Origin: Geoanaerobacter pelophilus
GTDB taxonomy: Bacteria; Desulfobacterota; Desulfuromonadia; Geobacterales; DSM-12255
Assembly (NCBI RefSeq): GCF_018476885.1
Contig: NZ_JAHCVJ010000003.1
Location: forward strand, 310,001-374,000
Length of the DNA: 64,000 bases
Direction of reading: 5' to 3'
The notes beneath the pieces are model-generated. The model was given only the letters and a program-made list of their open reading frames with translations. It was not told where the DNA came from and ran no database searches. Below are positions 56,459-64,000 of this stretch, one piece after another; the first letter of the stretch is position 1, and each line of letters begins with the position of its first letter. The position numbers and the translations under genes were made by a program.

Positions 56459-56538
56459 TATAATTAGCTTTGAGATAAAAGACCGGTGACGCAGGCAATA
56501 AGCCCGCTACCACCTACAGGTAAGCCACAATAAACGAC

Positions 56539-56558
56539 AGCCCCCTTTACCGGGGGCT
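56539..56558. terminator. Terminator between mucR-type gene and the EAL-domain gene
   Basis: AGCCCCC-TTTACC-GGGGGCT followed on the plus strand by TTATTGTTT. It lies 80 bp after the MucR-type stop and abuts the stop of the convergent gene. Confidence 0.85.
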
Positions 56559-58694
56559 TTATTGTTTCATCATCAACAGGACGTTTTCCGGACCCCATTC
56601 AGAACAGAAAACGGCAAAATCCGTGGCCGGCAGCGGTTTGCTGAACAGGAACCCCTGAATGATCCCGCACTGCTTTTCGTAGAGATAATCAAGCTGTTCC
56701 TTGCTCTCCACCCCTTCCGCAACCAGATCCATACCCAGCCCGTGGCCCATGGCAATGATCGTGTTTACCACAGCAGCGTCGTTCTTGGTATTGGACATCC
56801 GGCGGACAAAGGATTGGTCGATTTTGAGTTCATGTATCGGCAGTCTGCCGAGGTATTCCAGAGAGGAATAGCCGGTTCCGAAATCGTCAAGCGACAGGGT
56901 TATGCCCAGACTGGTCAGCGACTCCAGCTTTTCCATGGTTCTGGAACTATCGATCATGATCATGCTTTCGGTCAATTCGAGGCAGAGTTTCCTAGGATCA
57001 AGCCCTGACTGCTGCAGTACATGCTGCACGGTGACATCAAGGTCACTGCGCATGAACTGAAGTGCCGAGATATTAACCGATACCCGTAAATCTTTGAGCC
57101 CATTTTTCTCCCAGGCCACAGACTGGTTGCAAGCCTCATGCAGCACCCACTCGCCGACTTCCAGAATAAGCCCGGTCTCTTCAAGTACCGGAATAAACTG
57201 CGCCGGCGATACAAAGCCATCTGATCCGGTTTTCCACCTGAGCAGCGCTTCCATGCCGATTATTGAGCCAGTATTCAGGCTGATCTGTGGCTGGTAATGA
57301 AGTGAAAACTCACCTCGGCTCAAGGCCTTGTGCAGCCGGGTTTCCATGGAAAGCCGGTTTTCCACCTGGATATTCAGTTCACTGGTATAGAATGCAACCG
57401 TATTCTTCCCCTGTTTCTTCGCCTCATACATGGCAACTTCGGCATTTTTCAGCAGGTTCTCTACAGACTCCCCGTCCTCCGGATAAGACACCACCCCGAC
57501 ACTGGCGGTTGCCAGAACCTCGGTGCCTTTGACCAGATAGACTTCATTCATCGCCTTCCTGAGAATTTCCGCTTGCTGACGCATATTGTCTGCCACAGAT
57601 GCAACCTCAGGGATGATCACAAACTGGTTGCCGACAAAGCGGGCGACAAAACTCCCCTCCCCATACAGTTTCTTCAAACGCGCGGCGATCTCCCTGAGCA
57701 GAAGATCACCGAATGCGTGACCAAAGGTATCATTGATGAACTTCATGTTATCGATGTCCAGCATCATCAGGGTCGCATAGAGTGATTCAAAGTTCAGCCG
57801 GCTCAGATGGGCTTCCAGATAACCCTGGAGATAGTAGCGATTGGGGAGCCCGGTCAGCAGATCGTAATTGGCCTGATAGGCAAGCTGGTCTTCATAGCGT
57901 TTGCGTTCGGTTACATCCTCTTTGATGGCCACATAGTCTGTGATGATACCCTTTTCATCTCTGATCGGCGCGATGCTGCACATTTCCCAGAAGAGTTCAC
58001 CGTTCTTGCGTTTATTGCAGAGCTCGCCCCGCCACTCTTTGCCTTCCTTGATTATGCGCCACAGTTCCTTGTAAAAAGTTTCCGGCTGAACCCCTGACTT
58101 GAGGATACTCGGCTTCTGCCCGACCACCTCATCCATTGCATAACCGGTAGTCTCGGTGAATTTCGGATTAACGTATTCAATGGTGCCATTGGTATCGGTT
58201 ATGATGACAGCGTTCGCACTCTGCTCGACCGCCTTGAACAGCTTGCGGATCTCCGCAGAGCGCTGGGCAACCAGCTGTTCGAGATTCTCATGATACTCCC
58301 TGTTCTCGCTGATCAACCGGGCACGCTCCAGACAACGACCGACAATCAGTTCCAGCTCAGCCAGGTCCTGTATCGGTTTGGTGATGTAATCCCAGGCACC
58401 AAGCCTGAGTGCTTCAATGGCATCACCGATGATACCTGTGCCTGAAACAACAACTACCGGGAGGTTGTCGTCGATCATGCGCAACGCCTCGATGAACTCG
58501 TGCCCCCCCATTCTCGGCATGCGCAGATCGGTAACGACAATATCGGGCCGTTGTTGCCTGATGACATCAAGCCCTTGAACTCCGTCAGCCGCTTCATCAA
58601 TCAGGAAACCGCAATCCTCGAAATAAACCGCAATGCTGTTGCGGATTGAAGCCTCATCATCGATTGTCAGGAGCCGTAAAGGTTTGCCGCTCAT
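56559..58694 (-). CDS. Receiver-PAS-GGDEF(degenerate)-EAL response regulator
   Basis: A 711-residue c-di-GMP signalling protein. Receiver at residues 5-125 (LLTIDDEASIRNS, acceptor Asp in VVTDLRMPRMGG, VSGTG, TKP). PAS/PAC at about 150-270 (AVEQSANAVIITDTNGTIEYVNPKFTETTGY ... ITDYVAIKEDVTERK). GGDEF domain at about 275-440: NYDLLTGLPNRYYL is present but the signature reads VGNQF, so cyclase activity is unlikely, and no RxxD inhibition site precedes it. EAL at about 455-700 looks complete: GMEALLRW, SVNISALQF, LELTESMIM, DDFGTGYSSLEYL, KIDQSFVR and AEGVES. A c-di-GMP phosphodiesterase is predicted. Its ATG overlaps the receiver gene upstream. Confidence 0.93.
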   Translation of the reverse strand: MSGKPLRLLTIDDEASIRNSIAVYFEDCGFLIDEAADGVQGLDVIRQQRPDIVVTDLRMPRMGGHEFIEALRMIDDNLPVVVVSGTGIIGDAIEALRLGAWDYITKPIQDLAELELIVGRCLERARLISENREYHENLEQLVAQRSAEIRKLFKAVEQSANAVIITDTNGTIEYVNPKFTETTGYAMDEVVGQKPSILKSGVQPETFYKELWRIIKEGKEWRGELCNKRKNGELFWEMCSIAPIRDEKGIITDYVAIKEDVTERKRYEDQLAYQANYDLLTGLPNRYYLQGYLEAHLSRLNFESLYATLMMLDIDNMKFINDTFGHAFGDLLLREIAARLKKLYGEGSFVARFVGNQFVIIPEVASVADNMRQQAEILRKAMNEVYLVKGTEVLATASVGVVSYPEDGESVENLLKNAEVAMYEAKKQGKNTVAFYTSELNIQVENRLSMETRLHKALSRGEFSLHYQPQISLNTGSIIGMEALLRWKTGSDGFVSPAQFIPVLEETGLILEVGEWVLHEACNQSVAWEKNGLKDLRVSVNISALQFMRSDLDVTVQHVLQQSGLDPRKLCLELTESMIMIDSSRTMEKLESLTSLGITLSLDDFGTGYSSLEYLGRLPIHELKIDQSFVRRMSNTKNDAAVVNTIIAMGHGLGMDLVAEGVESKEQLDYLYEKQCGIIQGFLFSKPLPATDFAVFCSEWGPENVLLMMKQ

Positions 58695-59080
58695 TCCGAT
58701 TCACCCGCTTTTCCTGCAAGCTTTTTGATTTTTTCCGAGAGAAGTTCCAACCGGATTATCGGTTTGGACATCACATTATCCTGTGAAAACCCGATTTGCA
58801 AAAGTTCATCGGACGGTGCGAAGCTCACGCCGCTATGCATTATGAACCGGGTTGCAGGACTTGCCTCATTGGCACGGAGGATCAAGCTTTCGCCATCCAT
58901 ACCGGGCAAACTATAGTCGGTCAGGCAAAGATCATAATTGGCTGTCTCGAGCTTGGTCAGTGCCTCTTCAGCTGAAGCTGCCGACTCGACCCAAAAACCG
59001 TCATCTTCAAGGAATGCCGAGATGCTTTCCCGGACCAGCTCATCATCATCAATTATCAGGACCCGAATCGGTGCGTTCAT
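58691..59080 (-). CDS. Stand-alone response regulator receiver protein
   Basis: A 129-residue single receiver domain: acidic pocket LIIDDDELVRES, acceptor Asp in DLCLTDYSLPGMDG, a Ser in MHSGVS at the usual Thr/Ser site, and the Lys in SKPIIRLELL. It has no output domain. Start and stop overlap the neighbouring genes by four bases each (ATGA), so kinase, receiver and receiver-EAL protein are made from one message. It may act as a phosphate sink or bridge between the kinase and the EAL protein. Confidence 0.92.
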   Translation of the reverse strand: MNAPIRVLIIDDDELVRESISAFLEDDGFWVESAASAEEALTKLETANYDLCLTDYSLPGMDGESLILRANEASPATRFIMHSGVSFAPSDELLQIGFSQDNVMSKPIIRLELLSEKIKKLAGKAGESE

Positions 59081-61320
59081 GAACCGCTCTTTTCCACAGG
59101 AAGTGAGATAGTGAATCTGGCACCGGCTCCAGGTTCCGACCAGACATCGATAAAACCGTTATGGTTAGAGGTAATTATAGTATACGATACCGACATGCCA
59201 AGACCAGTACCCCTGCCGACCTCACGAGTAGTGAAAAATGGCTCGAAGACCCTGCGGCGCACAATTTCCGTCATTCCCGCACCATTGTCCTCGATCTCAA
59301 CCACGGCAAATCCTTCTTTAAGGCGCGTTCTCATGGTAATGCACGGGTCCGGCTGCTTCGATTCGGATAAGGACTGCGCCGCGTTTTTAATGACACTCAG
59401 GATAACCTGTTCGATTTCCGAAACAGTTATCGAAAGTAAGGGCAGGCCAGGGTAAAAATCTTTCTCTACTCTTATTTGTTTAAAATCATAACGTTTTCTC
59501 AGGTCGTAATCACTTGCTGCCAACTCCAAAGACTGTTCAAGCACCGTATTCAGGTCCGACAGCTCCTTACGAGACTCGCTCTTGCGGCTAAACTGCAGCA
59601 TATTGGCAATTATCTTCGAGGCCCGCACGCCACCCTCGCGAATGCTTGAGACAAACCCGATAACACCTCTTTTTTCCAGGTACGTCCTGAGCAACGCCAG
59701 ATCAATACCAATCTCACTGGCTACCTGCAGATTGGCCGGGATATCCGGAGAGATCCTCCGTTCAATGTTCTGAGCATTTTGCAGAATTGCAGCCAGGGGA
59801 TTGTTGATCTCATGGGCCGTCCCAGCAGCAAGCCCACCCACCATCAGCATCTTTTCAGACTGCAGCAAAGCCTCCTGAATCCTGGCCTTATCAGTAACAT
59901 CCTCAAAACGGATGACCGCCCGAGAAGTCTCTCGCGACTTCATGGGGTATATCTGAAAATCGAAAAACCTGTTTTCAAAACCACAGGCAACTGCCAGACG
60001 TTCCTTGGCATAAGGCTCTTTCCCGGAAATTACCTGGGAAACAAGTTGCAGTTCGCTTTCAAAGGCCGGCAGTACCTGAATTACCGAAACCCCTTTTGCC
60101 TGACTCAGCAAAAAACCGCAGAACTCCTCGGCCAAGCGATTCATCAACTCGATATGCAGCTCGCCGTCAACAACGATGATAGCTGAAGGCAGTGTCTCGA
60201 TGATTTCCGCAAAAGAACTTTTGAGCTGCGATATCTCGTCGAAAGCGCGCATTCGATCAGAGATATCGCGAAGCGTTCCCTCAACCCCAGCGATTTCGCC
60301 CTGCTCGTCATAATAAAGATGGGAGTTGACCGACACCGTAATAATCCGGCTATCCTTATGTCTAAGCAGAAGGTCATAATCCTCCACCGACCCTTTTCTG
60401 GAGACTTCGGAAAACAACAGATCTCTTGAGCCTTTTAGAATGCAAAACTCGTCCAAATGCTTGCCAACCACCTCTTCCTGGGAATAACCGAGCATTTTCA
60501 CCACTGAAGGAGATACCAGACCGACCACCCCTGCCCTGTTTTCCCGGTAAAAAACGTCCTGTATAGATTCAAAAAGATAACGGTATTTTTTCTCGGCATC
60601 GGCAAGCTGCCCGATTTCATCCTCAATCCGGTCAGCCATCCGGTTGAATATGTTTGCCAGCGAACCAATTTCATTCTCAGAATTAATCTGTATTCTGGTT
60701 GTAAAATTACCTGCGCTGAAATCACGGGCCATCGCAAAGATCGAGGAAAGAGGCTCCAACAACAGACGTGACAGCCCAATGTAAAGCACCAGACAAACAA
60801 TGAGAATCGGGATTAACGCCTGGAAAAACTCTTCCAAAAGAGCAATTCGCAATTTCTTTACGATCTCTTCATCGTTTAGCAGCAGTTCCACGCTACCGAG
60901 TGTCTTGCCCTCTCTGATGACGGCATGAGTATCTATACAGCTGGAGTCATAAACAGGGATATCCTCTTCTTTAAGAATATCGGCTACTTCGTGCTGCGCC
61001 CCATCTAACTTGCGCTTGCCGATAATGATAGTACCGTCTGCACTTTTCACGACAATGGCATTGACATCCTCGTCAACCACATTCTGCAACAGCAACTCAT
61101 TGAGAGAAATCCGGTTCAAATTGCCGAAAGACGCTGAGACCGCACTGGCAATCCGCTCCACCCGTACCTTGGCATAGCGTCTCTGCTCATCAATCAACTG
61201 CTTTTGTTCATAAATCAATACCAAGATGCCGCTAAGGATGAGATAAGAGGCAAGACAGACCACCAAGAGAGTGATTATTTCTCTGCTGATCGATCTGGGA
61301 GATTCTGAGGTAATGGGCAA
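59077..61320 (-). CDS. Membrane sensor histidine kinase (dCache-like sensor, HAMP, two PAS)
   Basis: A 747-residue kinase. Membrane helices at about residues 15-35 and 165-185 bound a periplasmic sensor domain of about 130 residues. HAMP follows at about 186-240 (LEPLSSIFAMARDFSAGNF ... EIGSLANIFNRMADRI). PAS domains are at about 245-355 (KYRYLFESIQDVFYREN) and 365-480 (LPSAIIVVDGELHIELMNRLA). The dimerisation helix holds GTAHEINNPL (phospho-His), followed by catalytic motifs NAAQS, DNGAGM, EPFFTTREVGRGTGLGMSVSY. The start is uncertain: TTG at 61320 is the only non-exotic start in the open frame ahead of helix 1, and GAGGAA lies 11 bases upstream. It heads the three-gene signalling operon. 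Confidence 0.9.
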   Translation of the reverse strand: MPITSESPRSISREIITLLVVCLASYLILSGILVLIYEQKQLIDEQRRYAKVRVERIASAVSASFGNLNRISLNELLLQNVVDEDVNAIVVKSADGTIIIGKRKLDGAQHEVADILKEEDIPVYDSSCIDTHAVIREGKTLGSVELLLNDEEIVKKLRIALLEEFFQALIPILIVCLVLYIGLSRLLLEPLSSIFAMARDFSAGNFTTRIQINSENEIGSLANIFNRMADRIEDEIGQLADAEKKYRYLFESIQDVFYRENRAGVVGLVSPSVVKMLGYSQEEVVGKHLDEFCILKGSRDLLFSEVSRKGSVEDYDLLLRHKDSRIITVSVNSHLYYDEQGEIAGVEGTLRDISDRMRAFDEISQLKSSFAEIIETLPSAIIVVDGELHIELMNRLAEEFCGFLLSQAKGVSVIQVLPAFESELQLVSQVISGKEPYAKERLAVACGFENRFFDFQIYPMKSRETSRAVIRFEDVTDKARIQEALLQSEKMLMVGGLAAGTAHEINNPLAAILQNAQNIERRISPDIPANLQVASEIGIDLALLRTYLEKRGVIGFVSSIREGGVRASKIIANMLQFSRKSESRKELSDLNTVLEQSLELAASDYDLRKRYDFKQIRVEKDFYPGLPLLSITVSEIEQVILSVIKNAAQSLSESKQPDPCITMRTRLKEGFAVVEIEDNGAGMTEIVRRRVFEPFFTTREVGRGTGLGMSVSYTIITSNHNGFIDVWSEPGAGARFTISLPVEKSGS

Positions 61321-61422
61321 GCGAGTCGGTTCCTCGATTAAAGGATCATGAAATGATTAACAGTTTATCAGGCCCCCGGGAATAATCAATGTCAGCACAG
61401 ATGCAAATCTGCCAGGCTCTTA

Positions 61423-61428
61423 TATAAT
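61423..61428 (+). promoter_or_regulatory. Perfect -10 hexamer upstream of the P-type ATPase gene
   Basis: TATAAT with no good -35 at 17 bp. It implies a start near 61435 and a leader of about 130 nt. The leader has a GGCAA...TTGCC stem at 61430-61446 and GC-rich pairing further on, but no riboswitch class was recognised in 61321-61566. Confidence 0.4.
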
Positions 61429-61566
61429 TGGCAAAGGGACTTGCCGTTTGCATGTCGCTTCTGCCGGGGCCTCAGCTGATACCGGGACTTTCGCACGAGA
61501 TGAGCATTCGTCCCCGCTAACGGCCTGCCTGAAAAGACTACGAAACAACGAGATGAAATGGAAATC

Positions 61567-64000
61567 ATGACCTGGCATCAGCTGACTACAGAAGAAGCTT
61601 TGCTCAAGCTGAATAGCTCACCAACCGGGCTTTCAGCTGAAGAAGCAGCCATCAGGCTTACGCAGTACGGCGCCAACATCATACCTGAGAAAAGCGGTCG
61701 CTCCGCCTTCGCAATACTCTTGGCCCAGTTCACCGACCTGTTGATCATCATCCTGATAGTTTCGGCAATCGTAGCGGCATGCATCGGCGATCTCAAGGAT
61801 GCAATCCCGATTATCGCCATTGTGTTGATAAATGCGGCAATCGGTTTTACCCAGGAGTTCCGGGCAGAGCAGTCCTTGATAGCCCTGAAAAAAATGGCAG
61901 GGCAGACGGCAAGGGTTGTCAGGGAGGGCACCCTCAGAAACATCCCGGCAAGGGACCTTGTTCCCGGAGATCTGGTGCTGGTCGAAGCAGGAAGCGTGGT
62001 CCCTGCCGATCTGAGGCTGCTTGACACGGCACGCCTGCAAATAGACGAAGCGGCTCTCACCGGCGAATCCGCTCCGGTGGAGAAGACATCACGGGTCCTC
62101 ACCGACCGGGAACTCCCCCTGGGAGACCGCGTCAACATGGCCTGGCGGGGGACAGTAACCGTTTATGGCCGGGGAACCGGGGTAGTTACCGCAACCGGCA
62201 CCAAAACCGAGCTGGGCGCAATTGCCACCCTTCTGTCAGAAGGGGTGGAGCCGAAAACTCCGCTGCAGATCCGGTTGGCGCAGTTCGGCAAACGACTGTC
62301 CGCTGCGATCCTGATAATCTGCGTCATCCTCTTTGGCGTCGGCATCCAGCGCGGCGAGCCGCTGGTCTTGATGCTCCTTACGGCAATATCTCTTGCGGTA
62401 GCGGCAATCCCGGAAGCCCTGCCAGCCGTTGTCACCATTGCCCTCGCCTTTGGAGCACGAAAGATGGCGAACCGGAATGCGCTTGTCCGCCGTCTGCCGG
62501 CAGTAGAAACCCTGGGATCGGTCACCTGCATCTGTACCGACAAAACCGGGACCCTGACCATGAACCGCATGGAAGTAACTGAGGTCTGTGTTGACGGCAA
62601 CCGGCTACCTGCTTCCGCAATCAGTGTTGTCATGCCCGAGCCTGCTGCCCTCCGGCTCAACGACAAACTGACAATTCTCATTACCGCCGCCGTCCTAAAC
62701 AACGACACTCGCCCCGGGGAAAGCGGAAGCCTGTCCGGCGACCCCACAGAAATTGCCCTGACAACCCTTGCCGAATCCTGCGGTTTTCCGAAAGAAGTAC
62801 TGGAACAGCGGTTTCCGCGCATTGCCGAACTCCCGTTCGACTCCGACCGAAAACTCATGACCACCTTTCACCGCTGCGGCACAGGCATAGTTTCCTTGAC
62901 CAAAGGATCGCTGGAAGCAATTGCCGGGCGCAGCCAACCGGAGCAGACATCAGTTGCCGCTGCCGAAGCAATGGCAGCTCAAGGGCTGCGTACCATAGGC
63001 TTTGCCGTTCGCTACTGGGACAAACTGCCGGAGCAGATTACCTCGGAGACAGCCGAAGCCGGACTTGCCTTTTTAGGCGTTGCCGGAATCATGGACCCGC
63101 CCCGGCCAGAAGCGGCCGAGGCAGTACAACTCTGCAAGAGCGCCGGAATAACCGTGATCATGATTACCGGCGACCATGCCTCGACCGCCACTGCCATTGC
63201 CGAAAGTCTCGGCATTGCATCCGCAGACGACCCACCGGCCATCACCGGCAAAGAGCTGGAACAGCTTGCCACCGGCTCACTTGCCGAACTTGCCGCCAGG
63301 ACAAGGGTCTACGCCAGGGTAGCCCCTTCGCAGAAACTGCAAATCGTAACAGCTTTGCAAGGTCGGGGAGAGTTTGTGGCGATGACCGGCGACGGCGTCA
63401 ACGATGCCCCTGCGCTGCAGAGAGCCGAGATCGGCATTGCCATGGGGATAACCGGCACCGATGTCGCCAAAGGCGCCGCCGCCATGGTGCTGCTTGACGA
63501 CAACTTCGCAACCATCGTCGGCGCCATAGAGGAAGGACGGCGCATCTACAGAAACATCCTGCGCTTCATCGTTTATTCACTTACCTCCAATGCCGGCACT
63601 ATCTGGCTGGTCTTCCTGGCCCCTGTTCTCGGACTGCCACTCCCCCTGCTCCCGGTCCAGATCTTATGGCTGAACCTGCTCTGCGACAGCCTTCCCGGAC
63701 TTGCCTTGACTGCTGAGCCAGCAACGGAGAACCTGATGCGCCAACCGCCGATCCCTCGCAATGAAGGGATTTTCAGCTGTGGTCGGGGGAGATGGATCAT
63801 CCTGAACGGCTTAGTCCTCGGCATTACCGGTCTGTGCCTGCAAAAATACGGCATTGCAACAGGCCTCCCCTGGCAGAGCATGGTTTTCACCTATCTTATT
63901 CTGTCCCGCATGGCAATGGCGCTGCAGGTCAGGTCCAGACATGAATCTCTGCTCAAAATCGGTATCTTCTCCAATAAACCGTTGATTGCCGCCATTGCAG
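61567..64000 (+). CDS. Cation-translocating P-type ATPase (Ca2+-ATPase type), C-terminus outside window
   Basis: About 811 residues are visible of a P-type ATPase of the type II (SERCA/PMCA-like) group. Order: N-terminal cation ATPase domain (MTWHQLTTEEALLKL ... GLSAEEAAIRL), two helices, actuator loop with LTGESAPVEK, helix 4 with AVAAIPEALPAVVT (PEALP; the ion-binding helix), phosphorylation site CTDKTGTLT near residue 325, nucleotide domain, and hinge TGDGVNDAPALQRAEIGIAMG. SLTSNAGTIWLVFLAPVLGLPLPLLPVQILWLNLLCDS is the M5-M6 region. The specificity (Ca2+ or Mn2+) is inferred. ATG 61567 is used; an in-frame ATG at 61558 is equally possible. The frame is still open at the window edge. Confidence 0.92.
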   Translation, partial: MTWHQLTTEEALLKLNSSPTGLSAEEAAIRLTQYGANIIPEKSGRSAFAILLAQFTDLLIIILIVSAIVAACIGDLKDAIPIIAIVLINAAIGFTQEFRAEQSLIALKKMAGQTARVVREGTLRNIPARDLVPGDLVLVEAGSVVPADLRLLDTARLQIDEAALTGESAPVEKTSRVLTDRELPLGDRVNMAWRGTVTVYGRGTGVVTATGTKTELGAIATLLSEGVEPKTPLQIRLAQFGKRLSAAILIICVILFGVGIQRGEPLVLMLLTAISLAVAAIPEALPAVVTIALAFGARKMANRNALVRRLPAVETLGSVTCICTDKTGTLTMNRMEVTEVCVDGNRLPASAISVVMPEPAALRLNDKLTILITAAVLNNDTRPGESGSLSGDPTEIALTTLAESCGFPKEVLEQRFPRIAELPFDSDRKLMTTFHRCGTGIVSLTKGSLEAIAGRSQPEQTSVAAAEAMAAQGLRTIGFAVRYWDKLPEQITSETAEAGLAFLGVAGIMDPPRPEAAEAVQLCKSAGITVIMITGDHASTATAIAESLGIASADDPPAITGKELEQLATGSLAELAARTRVYARVAPSQKLQIVTALQGRGEFVAMTGDGVNDAPALQRAEIGIAMGITGTDVAKGAAAMVLLDDNFATIVGAIEEGRRIYRNILRFIVYSLTSNAGTIWLVFLAPVLGLPLPLLPVQILWLNLLCDSLPGLALTAEPATENLMRQPPIPRNEGIFSCGRGRWIILNGLVLGITGLCLQKYGIATGLPWQSMVFTYLILSRMAMALQVRSRHESLLKIGIFSNKPLIAAIA

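Noticed and set aside
61429-61446. TTGGCAAAGGGACTTGCC as a sigma-54 promoter
   Set aside because: The GG-to-GC distance is one base too long (11, not 10), and a perfect TATAAT lies next to it.
61435-61566. Structured leader before the P-type ATPase as a manganese (yybP-ykoY) riboswitch
   Set aside because: The GGGGAGUAG-type conserved loops are not found; only general GC pairing is seen.

Overview
The window looks like a chromosomal segment of a Geobacter-like bacterium (order Geobacterales, Desulfuromonadota). The basis is a G+C-rich coding style, two c-type multihaem cytochromes (one with about 36 haem sites, including the CX4CH type known from Geobacter), and the gene order tilS-ftsH-folP-cdaA-ybbR-glmM-pdxJ-surE-pcm-rpoS-apt, which I recall from Geobacter genomes. 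No plasmid, phage, IS or CRISPR signature was seen. The window cuts a gene at each end: RNase R on the left and a P-type ATPase on the right.

Region by region. 1-5.9 kb: 5'-truncated view of rnr (minus), then a rightward set of a soluble lytic transglycosylase, a BioD-like/DRTGG ATPase and a small membrane protein. 5.9-9.9 kb: a leftward operon dedA - trmJ-like methyltransferase - SemiSWEET - lemA - two TPM-domain proteins, with a 120-bp palindromic repeat between lemA and the first TPM gene. 10-28.5 kb: a leftward two-gene unit that dominates the window, a 1620-aa secreted cytochrome with about 36 haem sites followed by a 4508-aa secreted mosaic of beta-propeller, fibronectin III, DUF2341 and Ig-like modules. 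A sigma-54-like promoter lies in front and a strong terminator behind. 28.8-30.5 kb: a decayed class A beta-lactamase-like remnant and an Rh-type ammonium transporter. 30.8-34.8 kb: a divergent locus with DUF1858, Fe-S-like and hemerythrin genes leftward and a lipoprotein plus an HAO-like multihaem cytochrome rightward. Between them lie two FNR-type dyads placed as expected for two opposing activated promoters. 34.8-43.7 kb: 5'-nucleotidase, Ig-like lipoprotein, zinc phospholipase C-like protein, a 51-aa membrane protein, CheX-like protein, an orphan RiPP-leader-like peptide, an NtrC-type regulator and a DUF4403 protein. 43.7-54.7 kb: tRNA-Arg(CCT) and the housekeeping cluster for stationary-phase sigma factor, protein repair, PLP, amino-sugar, c-di-AMP, folate, proteolysis and tRNA modification. 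54.7-64 kb: rhomboid protease, MucR-type regulator, a histidine kinase / receiver / receiver-PAS-GGDEF-EAL signalling operon, and the start of a Ca2+-type P-type ATPase.

The two most interesting loci are the giant cytochrome/FnIII operon (10-28.6 kb), plausibly an extracellular electron-transfer or surface-attachment apparatus, and the FNR-box divergon (30.8-34.8 kb), plausibly a nitrogen-oxide or nitrosative-stress module. All functions were inferred by reading motifs and recalling families; no database search was run.
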